NCBI GenBank assembly: GCA_016704485.1 | Contig: JADJAA010000001.1 | Span: 2,385,501 to 2,449,500, forward strand | Direction: 5' to 3' | DNA from: Flavobacteriales bacterium | GTDB taxonomy: Bacteria; Bacteroidota; Bacteroidia; Flavobacteriales_F; PHOS-HE28 | Length of the DNA: 64,000 bases | Part shown: piece by piece, positions 1-8,790 of the stretch | Layout of the letters: every line of letters begins with the position of its first letter | How positions within the stretch are numbered: position 1 is the stretch's first letter | Program-made: the position numbers and the translations under genes | The notes under the pieces: generated by a model | What the model was told of the DNA's origin: nothing | Databases searched by the model: none | What the model saw: the letters and a program-made list of their open reading frames with translations, nothing else

Positions 1-1204
1 GTACCACTATCTGCCAAAGATCGTTGGTGCACCGTTGCATTCTACGCGTCTGGCGTGGTTGCATTTAGCCGTGTTCGTTGGAACAGGCTTCGCCGTTATT
101 GTATCGTACTTCATGGGCCGCTTCGGTGGTAGAGAATACTGGGAATTTCCGCCTGCTTTAGGTATTCCGATCGCCTTGTCTTGGGGTCTGTTGATCTACA
201 ACTTCTTCCGAACAGCGAAAAAGCACAATGGTCCATGGCCTGCGTATTTGTGGATGTGGGCCACAGGTGTGGTCTTCTTCCTGGTCACCTTTGCCGAAGC
301 GAACCTTTACCTCTTTCCGCACTTCACGGGCAATATGGTGCGCGAGCTCACCGTGCAGTGGAAAGCCTATGGAGCGCTCACGGGTTCATGGAACCTCCTG
401 GTGTACGGCACCGCAATGGTGGTGATGGAGCGCAGCACCGGCAACACCGTTATAGCCCGGTCGAAGATCGCTTACCTTTTGTTCGGTCTCGGCTTCACCA
501 ACCTGCTTTTCGGTTGGGCGCATCATATCTATCCGGTCCCATCGGCGTTGTGGATCCGCATCCTGGCCTATGCGATCAGCATGACGGAATGGATCATCCT
601 TGCCCGTATGATCCATCAATGGCGAGCTACGATCGATGAAGGAAAGCGCGGTAGTTCCACGCTCTTCGGTCGCTTTCTTTTCGCCAGCGAAGCGTGGGTG
701 TTCTTGAATCTTGGACTCGCTTTACTCATCTCCATACCCGCGATAAATCTCTTCACCCACGGCACACACATCACGGTAGCACATGCCATGGGAAGCACCA
801 TCGGAATTAACACCACGATCCTCTTTGCATCGGTGTTCTTCATCACACGCAAACAGTATTCGAGTGCACTTCGCACAGGGTTCTGGACTTTCAATATCTC
901 GCTGCTCGTGTTCTGGCTTTGCTTGATCGGCGCCGGTTTGGTAAAGGGCTACTTCACGGTGATGACCGACCTGCCATTCCAAATTATCATGGAGAAGGCG
1001 TGGCCCTTCATTGCGGGTTTCGCGGTAAGCGGGATCGGATTGTTCACGGGCTTGAGCATGTTGGTATGGGGTGCATTGGAGGCGTTGTTGGCTCCCGGTC
1101 CCACGGAAGAAGCACGTTTGAACGGGACCATTGGGATTGATCTTGCCAAGGTGGATGCGAGCCGACGGAATGGAGAATCGAAAACACCGGTACATCAGCG
1201 ATGA
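1..1204 (+). CDS. NorB-like haem-copper oxidase superfamily subunit (5' truncated by window edge)
   Basis: The frame is open from base 2, so only the C-terminal ~400 residues are visible; roughly the first two helices are missing. The protein is a polytopic membrane subunit of the haem-copper superfamily. The GGREYWEFPP segment resembles the GREFLEQP region of NorB nitric oxide reductases, and two active-site signatures follow: GWAHHIYPVP (paired histidines binding the non-haem metal) and THGTHITVAHAMG (haem-ligand helix). NorB enzymes reduce two NO to N2O in the cytoplasmic membrane. Two things are odd: the canonical H-x-H of the last motif reads H-A-M, and the expected earlier metal-ligand histidine appears to be tyrosine (segment YGALTGSWNLL). 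It overlaps nadA by ATGA. It could be a lineage-specific NOR variant rather than a classical cNOR; the family is fairly sure, the exact activity is not. Confidence 0.8.
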   Translation, partial: YHYLPKIVGAPLHSTRLAWLHLAVFVGTGFAVIVSYFMGRFGGREYWEFPPALGIPIALSWGLLIYNFFRTAKKHNGPWPAYLWMWATGVVFFLVTFAEANLYLFPHFTGNMVRELTVQWKAYGALTGSWNLLVYGTAMVVMERSTGNTVIARSKIAYLLFGLGFTNLLFGWAHHIYPVPSALWIRILAYAISMTEWIILARMIHQWRATIDEGKRGSSTLFGRFLFASEAWVFLNLGLALLISIPAINLFTHGTHITVAHAMGSTIGINTTILFASVFFITRKQYSSALRTGFWTFNISLLVFWLCLIGAGLVKGYFTVMTDLPFQIIMEKAWPFIAGFAVSGIGLFTGLSMLVWGALEALLAPGPTEEARLNGTIGIDLAKVDASRRNGESKTPVHQR

Positions 1205-2175
1205 ACGTTGAGCGGAACATAGCCGGAGCGGAGGTGCTGGGCCTTAGCCCCTACGAGCTCGTAGAGGGTATCCAGCGTCTGAAGAAGGAAAGGAACGCCA
1301 TTATCCTAGCGCACTATTACCAAACACCGGACATTCAGGAATTGGCGGATTTCGTTGGCGATAGCCTAGCGTTGGCCAAAGCTGCCGACAAGACCGGTGC
1401 CGATGTGATCCTTTTTGCCGGTGTGCATTTCATGGCGGAAACCGCTAAGATCCTTAATCCGCAACGAACGGTTCTACTACCTGATCTCGATGCCGGATGT
1501 TCCCTCGCCGATTCTGCACCACCGGAGAAATTCAAGGCGTTCATCGATGCCCATCCGGATCATGTTGTTGTGAGCTACATCAACTGCAGTGCTGAGGTGA
1601 AGGCGATGAGCGATATCATCTGCACCAGCAGCAATGCGGTGCGTGTGGTGAACAGTATCCCATCGGAAAAGCCGATCATCTTCGCGCCGGACAAACATTT
1701 AGGTGCCTATGTACAACGCGTTACAGGACGGGAACTACTGCTGTGGGACGGCGTATGCGAAGTGCATGTGGAGATCAGCATAGACAAACTGAAGTTGTTA
1801 CTTGGTAAACATCCCGATGCAAAGCTGATCGCACATCCTGAATGTCCGCCGGAGATCTTGGCCGAAGCGGATCATGTAGGGTCCACATCCTCATTACTGG
1901 AATTCGTGCAGAGTGATCCGGCCCGTACCTTTATTGTGGCCACCGAAGCTGGTATCCTTCATAAGATGCGCGCTGCGGCACCGGATAAGGAATTGATCCC
2001 GGCACCGGCTCATGCGAACAACACCTGCGCGTGTAGCGAATGCCCATACATGAAAATGAACACGGTGGAAAAGGTCTATTCTGCTTTGTTGAACGGATCG
2101 CCGGAGATCGTGTTGAATGAACAGGTCCGTCAACGTGCAGAGTTGGCGTTGCGGAATATGATGCAACTGGGATGA
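1201..2175 (+). CDS. nadA: Quinolinate synthase NadA
   Basis: NadA condenses iminoaspartate with dihydroxyacetone phosphate to quinolinate, in the cytoplasm, for de novo NAD synthesis. The 324-residue protein has the family's normal length. HYYQTPDIQELADFVGDS near the N-terminus is the first-repeat signature. Cysteines at about residues 100, 186 and 281 have the spacing of the three [4Fe-4S] ligands of E. coli NadA (113, 200, 297). The start ATG overlaps the upstream norB-like stop (ATGA), and its own stop overlaps nadB the same way, so the three genes are probably co-transcribed and translationally coupled. Coupling an NO-consuming oxidase to an NO-sensitive iron-sulfur enzyme is unusual. 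Confidence 0.96.
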   Translation: MNVERNIAGAEVLGLSPYELVEGIQRLKKERNAIILAHYYQTPDIQELADFVGDSLALAKAADKTGADVILFAGVHFMAETAKILNPQRTVLLPDLDAGCSLADSAPPEKFKAFIDAHPDHVVVSYINCSAEVKAMSDIICTSSNAVRVVNSIPSEKPIIFAPDKHLGAYVQRVTGRELLLWDGVCEVHVEISIDKLKLLLGKHPDAKLIAHPECPPEILAEADHVGSTSSLLEFVQSDPARTFIVATEAGILHKMRAAAPDKELIPAPAHANNTCACSECPYMKMNTVEKVYSALLNGSPEIVLNEQVRQRAELALRNMMQLG

Positions 2176-3752
2176 AGCGGCCTTTGAAAGTTATCGTTGT
2201 TGGTGGTGGTGTCGCAGGCATGTCATTCGCACTTCGACTCATCGACTTAATGGGCCGGGGTGAAGTGGATATCCGTTTGATCTCCAAAGCACCCGTAGAA
2301 ACCAGCAATTCCCATGCAGCCCAAGGTGGTGTAGCGGCTGTGATCCATCCGGGCGATTCATGGGAACAGCATCGTGATGATACGATCGCTGTTGGTGCCG
2401 GCAGATGTGACGTGGAAGTAGTGGAACGTGTGGTGCGTGAAGGACCTGCGTGCATCCAAGAGCTAATGGATATTGGAGCGCGATTCGATAAAGATCCTCA
2501 AGGACGATTGGATGCGGCTTCGGAAGGAGGGCACCATGCTCCACGGGTGGTCCATCATAGCGATCATACGGGCGCGGAGATCGTGCGCGTGTTGCAACAT
2601 AAGGTGCGTAACGCACAAGATATTTCGATCACGGAAACACTCGTAGCGCTGGACCTGCTGATCGCTGAAGATCATCGAGGCCGTCGCTGTCACGGTGTGC
2701 GCACCGTCGATATTCATTCCCATCAAGTGCGCGAGCATTTCGCAGATGTGGTAGTGCTGGCAACGGGCGGCGCGGGCCAGGTCTATCGGCATACGACCAA
2801 TCCTGTTGGTGCCACGGGTAGTGGTGTGGCCATGGCCGTGCGTGCCGGCGTGCCGTTACGCGATATGGCCTTTGTGCAATTCCATCCCACAGCCTTATTC
2901 GATCCACGGCGGAAGGGAGTTTTCCTGATCAGCGAAGCCGTGCGCGGTGCTGGTGCGGTACTTTTACATCCCGATGGCACGCGTTTGATGCAAGGGTTGC
3001 ACCCGATGGCCGATCTGGCACCACGCAACATAGTGGCACGCGCCATCCATACCGTTATGCGCGAACAAAGTGTACCCCATGTTTGGCTGGATGCAACGCG
3101 CATCGGTGGTCAACGTTTTGCACGCGAGTTCCCGAGGATCCTAGCACATTGCAAAGCGATCGGAATTGATCCCACCAAGGAACCCATTCCTGTAATGCCG
3201 GCCGCGCATTATTTGTGCGGTGGTATTCGAACCGATGCGAAGGGGTGTACCGCGTTACAAGGATTATATGCGCTCGGCGAATGTGCTTCCAGCGGATTGC
3301 ATGGTGCCGATCGTTTGGCAAGCAATTCATTGTTGGAGGCTCTAGTGATCCCACGCCATGCAGCCGCTGCGGTCATGATCGCTGAATGGCCAGGTTCAAT
3401 GCTCGAGGACATCGAGCTGGGGCGTTACGTGGATACGGAACATTCTTCCGCGATCGATACCATGGTCGTTGAATTGCGCGATATGATGACGGACCAAGTG
3501 GGCATCATGCGAGATCACGCCGGTTTGCGCAGCGCCCATCATGTTTTGTTATCGATGAGCGCACAAATGGAACGAGCTTGGAAGGAAGGTGAACGCTCTC
3601 TTTCATTCTATGAACTCCGCGATATGGTTTCGGTCGGCCGGGCCATTTGCGAACAAGCCATTGCCGAACCGCGCAATGCCGGCACGCATTGGAACAACGA
3701 CTTTGCGCCGCTTCAACACATACGAACAGACACAACATTCAGTGCTTCATGA
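2172..3752 (+). CDS. nadB: L-aspartate oxidase NadB
   Basis: NadB oxidises L-aspartate to iminoaspartate, the substrate handed to NadA, using FAD with O2 or fumarate as acceptor. The N-terminus has a dinucleotide-binding GGGVAGMSFALRL loop. SNSHAAQGGVAAV and HHAPRVVHHSDHTGAEI are flavoprotein signatures of the succinate dehydrogenase/aspartate oxidase family, and MPAAHYLCGGI lies in the substrate region. At 526 residues it is typical in length. It starts inside the nadA stop (ATGA), confirming operon organisation. Being able to use fumarate, NadB can work anaerobically, which fits this respiratory neighbourhood. Confidence 0.95.
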   Translation: MKRPLKVIVVGGGVAGMSFALRLIDLMGRGEVDIRLISKAPVETSNSHAAQGGVAAVIHPGDSWEQHRDDTIAVGAGRCDVEVVERVVREGPACIQELMDIGARFDKDPQGRLDAASEGGHHAPRVVHHSDHTGAEIVRVLQHKVRNAQDISITETLVALDLLIAEDHRGRRCHGVRTVDIHSHQVREHFADVVVLATGGAGQVYRHTTNPVGATGSGVAMAVRAGVPLRDMAFVQFHPTALFDPRRKGVFLISEAVRGAGAVLLHPDGTRLMQGLHPMADLAPRNIVARAIHTVMREQSVPHVWLDATRIGGQRFAREFPRILAHCKAIGIDPTKEPIPVMPAAHYLCGGIRTDAKGCTALQGLYALGECASSGLHGADRLASNSLLEALVIPRHAAAAVMIAEWPGSMLEDIELGRYVDTEHSSAIDTMVVELRDMMTDQVGIMRDHAGLRSAHHVLLSMSAQMERAWKEGERSLSFYELRDMVSVGRAICEQAIAEPRNAGTHWNNDFAPLQHIRTDTTFSAS

Positions 3753-3780
3753 CCACGCTGAATGGAGAATAATTGAACAA

Positions 3781-5607
3781 ATGAACCGATCGACCATTCC
3801 CTACACGCCCCACACCTTTCACATACCTGTGATGGGTCTGGGCTATACCATAGATACACCGGTCAAGGTGGCACACTTCGGCATTAGTTCCGTAGTATCC
3901 ATCATCGAGGATGAACTCGTGGAACGCATGCGCGAATTCCATTGTGGAAATTTCGGTGAAGCATACGTTCCGATCCCGAAAAAGGAGCTTGACCATCGCG
4001 CATTGCGGATCACGGCATACTTGGACCTGATGCAACGCATCGTGGATCGCAATGTGGAACAACTGCGAAAAGCACCCTACGAACCCGGTTCCGATCTCAC
4101 CAAGTACTTCGAGATGCTGCCCATGGGCAGCCTTGAAAAAGCGATGTACGAGGAAATGATGCAAATGGAGGAAGGGCCGAAAAAGCAGGGCTATCAAGAT
4201 GAACTTCGCCGTACCGTACGCGCAGGTGCGATCGACGTGAACATCATGGCGAAGATCGATCCACAACGGTATACCAAAGAGGGCGAAGCACTTCCCGCTG
4301 AGTACGCCGATGCGATGGCCGCATTCCGTGGATTCGCGAAGAGCACGCTTTCAGGTTCCGTTGTGCTCAGTGCAGGCTATAACCCACGGCTATATGCCTA
4401 CATCGCGGAGTTCCCGGATTTTCTCCCCGATGCGCAAGGGCGCCTGAAAAAGAAAGTGATCCTGAAAGTGAGCGATCTGCGTTCCGCGAAAGTACAAGGC
4501 AAGATCCTCGCGAAGAAAGGCGTGTGGGTCTCGGAGTACCGGATCGAGAGCGGATTGAATTGTGGCGGTCATGCCTTCGCAACGGATGGCATTCTGCTGG
4601 GTCCGATCCTGGAAGAATTCAAGAACGAACGCGTAGCGATGGGCGAAGAGATCGCAACGATGTGCAACAAAGCACTATTGGAAAGTGGGCAACGGGAATT
4701 CACGGTTCTGCCTTCGGTGCGCGTTACCGTGCAAGGTGGCATTGGAACGGTATACGAAGATCATTTCCTACGCACATATTACGAAATGGATGGCACCGGT
4801 TGGGGAAGTCCATTTCTGTTAGTGCCAGAAGCCACCAACGTGGAAGACAGGACACTTGAGCAGCTTACGAAAGCGAAGCCCGATGATTACTTCTTGAGCT
4901 GGGCATCACCGCTCGGGATCCCCTTCAACAACTTCCGACCAAGCACGTCTGAGGCGCAGCGGAAGATGCGCATCGAGAAGAACCGTCCGGGCAGTCCGTG
5001 CTACAAGGACTTTCTTTCCACCGACACCGAGTTCACTGACACCCCGATCTGCACCGCGTCACGCCAGTACCAGAACCTGAAGATCAAACAACTTGATTCA
5101 ATGGGGTATGGCAAAGAGCGTCATGCACGCGAACTCGAACGCATTACTGCCAAGGACTGTCTCTGTGAAGGACTGGGTGCAAGTGCATTACTGAAAGAGG
5201 GCTTAACACCCGCCCACAAGATGGAGGCCGTGGCCATTTGTCCAGGTCCGAACACGGCATATTTCTCGCAAGTTGTGCCGTTATCAACCATGGTGGATCA
5301 TATCTACGGTCGCCTATCGCTACTGAACGACAACCTGCGTTCGCACATGTTCGTGAACGAATTGGTGCTGTACGTGAAGTATTTGCAACGTGAGATCGAT
5401 CAGGTGAAGGAAGACATCACCGAGAAGCAACATAAATTCTTCGAGAAGTTCCGTGCAAATCTGCTGATCGGAATCCAGTACTACGAGGACTTGGTACCTA
5501 AGCTGCGCGAGCATGGACTCCCGAATATGGAAGGATTCACTGCGGAATTGAACCGTCATGCGCAGGACCTGCGTTCGCTAATGATCCCATTGGCTGTGCA
5601 GGTTTGA
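3781..5607 (+). CDS. Large conserved protein of unknown function, possibly an FMN TIM-barrel-type enzyme
   Basis: I do not recognise a named family with confidence. The start chosen is the ATG 28 bp after nadB (MNRSTIPYTP), preceded by GGAG; the frame is open further upstream but only inside nadB. The protein is about 608 residues, has no signal peptide or membrane helix, and looks cytoplasmic. Visible features are GLNCGGHAFATDG and VTVQGGIGT in the middle, weakly reminiscent of glutamate-synthase/nitronate-monooxygenase-like FMN barrels, then GTGWGSPFLLVPEAT. The C-terminal third has clustered cysteines (KDCLCEGL) that could bind a metal or cluster, ending in a predicted helical segment around LQREIDQVKEDI. 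It follows nadB closely and probably belongs to the same transcript. The enzymatic role is unknown. Confidence 0.75.
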   Translation: MNRSTIPYTPHTFHIPVMGLGYTIDTPVKVAHFGISSVVSIIEDELVERMREFHCGNFGEAYVPIPKKELDHRALRITAYLDLMQRIVDRNVEQLRKAPYEPGSDLTKYFEMLPMGSLEKAMYEEMMQMEEGPKKQGYQDELRRTVRAGAIDVNIMAKIDPQRYTKEGEALPAEYADAMAAFRGFAKSTLSGSVVLSAGYNPRLYAYIAEFPDFLPDAQGRLKKKVILKVSDLRSAKVQGKILAKKGVWVSEYRIESGLNCGGHAFATDGILLGPILEEFKNERVAMGEEIATMCNKALLESGQREFTVLPSVRVTVQGGIGTVYEDHFLRTYYEMDGTGWGSPFLLVPEATNVEDRTLEQLTKAKPDDYFLSWASPLGIPFNNFRPSTSEAQRKMRIEKNRPGSPCYKDFLSTDTEFTDTPICTASRQYQNLKIKQLDSMGYGKERHARELERITAKDCLCEGLGASALLKEGLTPAHKMEAVAICPGPNTAYFSQVVPLSTMVDHIYGRLSLLNDNLRSHMFVNELVLYVKYLQREIDQVKEDITEKQHKFFEKFRANLLIGIQYYEDLVPKLREHGLPNMEGFTAELNRHAQDLRSLMIPLAVQV

Positions 5608-5712
5608 TCGGTTCCACCGTCATGTTGGGGATCTCTGTAATGCTGCTCCCCTAATGTTTTTACAAGTGCATTCATCCGAATGAAGTGAAATAAAGTATAA
5701 GGCAAGGACGCA

Positions 5713-6765
5713 ATGGATAAACTATCACCTCGTATCCTAGAGATGATCAAAGGCTTGTCCCCCGCCTATTTCGCTATGGTGATGGCGACCGGTATTGTCT
5801 CCATCGCATCCCAGTTGTTGGGGATGACCGGCATCGCCAGGGCCATGTTCATGTTGAACATCTTCGCCTATGCGGTCCTGCTGGCGTGTACGATCCTGCG
5901 CTTCATTTTATATAGGCCTGAGTTCTTCAAGGACCTGTTCAGCCATACCAACGGCGTCGGGTTCTTTACGTTGGTCACCGCCACCTGTGTGCTAGGTTCC
6001 CAGTCCGTGTTGCTGAATGGAGATTATGGGATGGCGCTGATCCTATGGGTGGTCGGGATCGTTCTGTGGCTGATCGTCACCTACACCGTGTTCATCACCT
6101 TCACCATCAAGGAGGACAAGCCTCCACTGGAGGTCGGGATCAACGGTGCGTGGTTGCTCGCAGTGGTGTCCACGCAAGCCTTGGCCGTCCTCAGTGCGCA
6201 GCTGTCCATGCACTTCGAAGCGCACAAGCTGATCATTAATTTCTTCGCGTTCTCCATGTGGCTTTGGGGCGGCATGCAGTACATCTGGATGATCTCGCTG
6301 ATCTTCTACCGGTATACTTTTTTCAAATTCTCCCCGAGCGATCTTTCACCGCCGTATTGGATCAACATGGGCGCCATGGCGATCTCCACCCTAGCTGGGT
6401 CGCTGCTCATTATGAATTCTCCCCACGCGCCCTTCCTGTTCTCAACACTGGCCTTCCTCAAGGGCTTCTCGATCTTCTACTGGGCCACCGGTACTTGGTG
6501 GATCCCGATGCTGATCATCCTTGCCTATTGGAGGCATATCTACAAGAAATTCCCGCTCACGTATGACCCGCTCTATTGGGGCGCGGTCTTCCCCTTGGGC
6601 ATGTACACGGCGTGCACGTTCATGGCGGCGAAAGCCATGGATCTTGAGTTCTTGATGCCGATCCCTAAGTACTTCATCTATGTGGCCCTGCTTGCTTGGT
6701 CCACGGCGTTCATCGGGTTGATCCGTAAACTGGTGAATGACCTCTTTTACGCTGGAGCACAATAA
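5713..6765 (+). CDS. TehA/SLAC1-family (tellurite resistance/dicarboxylate) membrane transporter
   Basis: A 350-residue protein with about ten hydrophobic helices. The N-terminal LSPAYFAMVMATGIVSIASQ is the signature of the TehA/Mae1/SLAC1 anion-channel family, which includes tellurite-resistance, C4-dicarboxylate and nitrate/chloride channel proteins of the inner membrane. The substrate cannot be read from sequence; an anion such as nitrite, nitrate or a small organic acid would suit the neighbourhood, but that is inference. A 105-bp gap separates it from the upstream gene and I saw no operator palindrome there. It converges with moaA, whose 3' end is 95 bp away. Confidence 0.85.
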   Translation: MDKLSPRILEMIKGLSPAYFAMVMATGIVSIASQLLGMTGIARAMFMLNIFAYAVLLACTILRFILYRPEFFKDLFSHTNGVGFFTLVTATCVLGSQSVLLNGDYGMALILWVVGIVLWLIVTYTVFITFTIKEDKPPLEVGINGAWLLAVVSTQALAVLSAQLSMHFEAHKLIINFFAFSMWLWGGMQYIWMISLIFYRYTFFKFSPSDLSPPYWINMGAMAISTLAGSLLIMNSPHAPFLFSTLAFLKGFSIFYWATGTWWIPMLIILAYWRHIYKKFPLTYDPLYWGAVFPLGMYTACTFMAAKAMDLEFLMPIPKYFIYVALLAWSTAFIGLIRKLVNDLFYAGAQ

Positions 6766-6860
6766 CGGGAACGGAAAGAGAAACTCTGGTGAATAATACG
6801 GATCCAACGCACATATCAAGTCGAGGTCGATCGCTTTGAACAAGCTTGGATCACCCCGAC

Positions 6861-7892
6861 TCAGCCGCCAATGGACTGCATCGTTCTATTTCCGGTGTGG
6901 TTGACCGGATCGCTGAACGCTTCCATGGTATCCATCCCTCCGCGTGCCTTTTTCTTGTGGAGTACGGTGCTACGGATCAACTCGGTGATGTCCTCTCCTT
7001 TGCGGTAGGCGCTCAACAGGTCGGTCTCGGTGCCCGAGAACAGGCAGTTCTTCATCCGGCCATCCGCCGTAAGGCGTAGCCGGTTGCACGAATCGCAGAA
7101 CGGATTGGTCACCGTACTGATGACCGCGAACGAACCTTTGTGTCCTTTGATCCGGTAGTGCTTGGCCGTGTCATGTGGGCCGTCCTGGAGCCGTTCGATG
7201 TTGTCCGCTCCGAAGCGGGTCCCCACCATGTCAAGGACTTCCTGCAAGGAGACACCCTTGCTCCAGTCCCACTTGTTCCCGTCGAAGGGCATGAACTCGA
7301 TGAAGCGGACCCGGATGCCTTCATCCATTGTCCATTGAACGAAATCACAGATCTCATCGTCGTTCGTTCCGCGGATCAGCACCGTGTTCACTTTCACATC
7401 GTAACCCTTTTCCATCAGTAAGCTGATGTTGGTCTTCACCTCCTTGAAATAGTCGCGTCGCGTGATCCGTTGCATCCGTTCGGCGTTCAGTGTGTCCAAG
7501 CTTACGTTCACATTGCGGACACCAGCTCGATCGAATACATCAATGAACCGGTCCACCAGTACGCCGTTGGTTGTGATCGCCAACTCCACGGGGAGTCGGG
7601 CCAGACCTTCAATGAGATCTGCGGCATCGCGGCGCACCAAGGGTTCACCACCGGTAAGGCGGATCTTGCGCACACCCATGGAAACGAACGTGCTGGCAAT
7701 TGCAAGCAATTCCTCCTGCCGCATGAACTCTTCCCGTGGCCGAAGTTCGATCCCCTCCTCCGGCATGCAGTAGAAACACCGCATGTTGCACCGCTCCGTC
7801 AGAGAGATCCGGAGATAGTCGTGCCTTCTTCCGAAAGTGTCCGTCAACAGCGTGCCCTGTTCGTTCATCGCTCGGTCAGTTCGCGATGCCAT
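6861..7892 (-). CDS. moaA: GTP 3',8-cyclase MoaA (molybdenum cofactor step 1)
   Basis: MoaA is a radical-SAM enzyme converting GTP to 3',8-cyclo-GTP, the first step of molybdenum cofactor synthesis. The N-terminal CNMRCFYC is the radical-SAM cluster motif CxxxCxxC. The C-terminal CDSCNRLRLTADGRMKNC is the second [4Fe-4S] site, and the protein ends in the family's GG dipeptide. The start is either 7892, overlapping the upstream hemerythrin-like gene by 17 bp, or 7868 (MNEQGTLL), 7 bp after that gene's stop; the latter looks tidier. It is co-directional with the hemerythrin-like gene and so probably under the operator at 8696. Nitrate reductase and the lipoprotein at 8791 need the cofactor. Confidence 0.96.
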   Translation of the reverse strand: MASRTDRAMNEQGTLLTDTFGRRHDYLRISLTERCNMRCFYCMPEEGIELRPREEFMRQEELLAIASTFVSMGVRKIRLTGGEPLVRRDAADLIEGLARLPVELAITTNGVLVDRFIDVFDRAGVRNVNVSLDTLNAERMQRITRRDYFKEVKTNISLLMEKGYDVKVNTVLIRGTNDDEICDFVQWTMDEGIRVRFIEFMPFDGNKWDWSKGVSLQEVLDMVGTRFGADNIERLQDGPHDTAKHYRIKGHKGSFAVISTVTNPFCDSCNRLRLTADGRMKNCLFSGTETDLLSAYRKGEDITELIRSTVLHKKKARGGMDTMEAFSDPVNHTGNRTMQSIGG

Positions 7893-8577
7893 CGAACTCG
7901 TTGGTGGTGATCAGCTTGTGTGCAAGCGGGAATAGGATGTTGTCCTCACGATGGATATGCAGGCGGAGTAATTCCGTGAGCTCCCGGCCCGTGTTGCATG
8001 CCGTGTCCAGCACGAACGCGGCCGAGCGGGCATCATGAAGGTGTGCCGCAAGGCCAAGCATGTTGAAACACAAGGCTCCGAGCTGGATGAATTTCACATG
8101 GTCATCCTCCATCAGGTCGATCGCTGTGCGCGGGGTCTTATCGATGCTGTGCTCACCAGAGGCGACGAGCTTGCTGTGCAGCAGCGGAAATAATTGTCTT
8201 TCCTCGCGACGGTTGTGATCGAGCAATCCATCGTCGAAGTATTCAAAGAAGTCATGGAAGTCCGTGCTGATCGTCTCGTCCATCCGATATTGCTGGTCCT
8301 TATATTTCGCTAGCGCCTTATCGAAGCGCTCGATCATTTCCACCGCATTCTTGTGATCGTCCATATAGCGCCGGAGCAAGGCATGCATTGCTTCATAAGG
8401 TACGTCCTCGATCACTGCGCCACCGTAAGCATCCGGCGGATCCATGGGTGAGTTCTCCTCGTCCTCCAAGCCTTTCTCCACGTTCCTCTGGAGCGGGTCG
8501 GTCTTCTTCAGGCTCGGGTCCAGCTTGGGGCCTTTATTATCCAATCGTTTCTTGGTTACAGGGTCAATGATCTTCAT
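7876..8577 (-). CDS. Hemerythrin-domain protein
   Basis: The best start is the ATG at 8577 (MKIIDPVTKKRL); upstream in-frame codons to 8709 encode a low-complexity Ser stretch and run through the operator. The protein has about 233 residues: a hydrophilic Pro/Asp/Lys-rich first 60 residues, then a four-helix hemerythrin-like domain. Likely di-iron ligands lie in DDHKNAVEMIERF, DHNRREERQLFPLLHSK, EDDHVKFIQ and HIHREDNILFPLAHK. Such domains bind O2 or NO or protect iron-sulfur clusters. It precedes moaA with a tiny overlap, and the operator ATGAT-CTTT-ATCAT lies about 125 bp upstream. Induction with nitrate/NO respiration and a role in NO handling are inferred from that context. Confidence 0.88.
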   Translation of the reverse strand: MKIIDPVTKKRLDNKGPKLDPSLKKTDPLQRNVEKGLEDEENSPMDPPDAYGGAVIEDVPYEAMHALLRRYMDDHKNAVEMIERFDKALAKYKDQQYRMDETISTDFHDFFEYFDDGLLDHNRREERQLFPLLHSKLVASGEHSIDKTPRTAIDLMEDDHVKFIQLGALCFNMLGLAAHLHDARSAAFVLDTACNTGRELTELLRLHIHREDNILFPLAHKLITTNEFDGIAN

Positions 8578-8695
8578 GGCGTTATGTGCTGCTGGGTATG
8601 ATGATGAACTCGATGTTCTGCGGTATCGTGTGCGAAAGGGATCCCAGTGCGGATCCGTCTTGTGCGAAAGAACGCAAGTTCTGGAAGAAAGGAAC

Positions 8696-8709
8696 ATGAT
8701 CTTTATCAT
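8696..8709 (-). promoter_or_regulatory. Crp/Fnr-type operator upstream of hemerythrin-moaA
   Basis: Perfect inverted repeat ATGAT-CTTT-ATCAT. On the minus strand a weak -7-like element, TTCTTTCG at 8672-8665, ends 37.5 bp from the centre, roughly the geometry of the other operators in this window. It would place the start of transcription near 8658, about 80 bp before the hemerythrin-like start codon. Confidence 0.7.
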
Positions 8710-8790
8710 GGAATGTATCCCCCGTTCTCATTGGGAAGCAGCCCTCTCCAGTGCATGAACCCATGTATGTGTGCATCCAGGTCATCGCAC

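Noticed and set aside
8578..8709. Longer start for the hemerythrin-like gene (to 8709)
   Set aside because: The added residues are low-complexity Ser-rich sequence and would be translated from within the operator and promoter.
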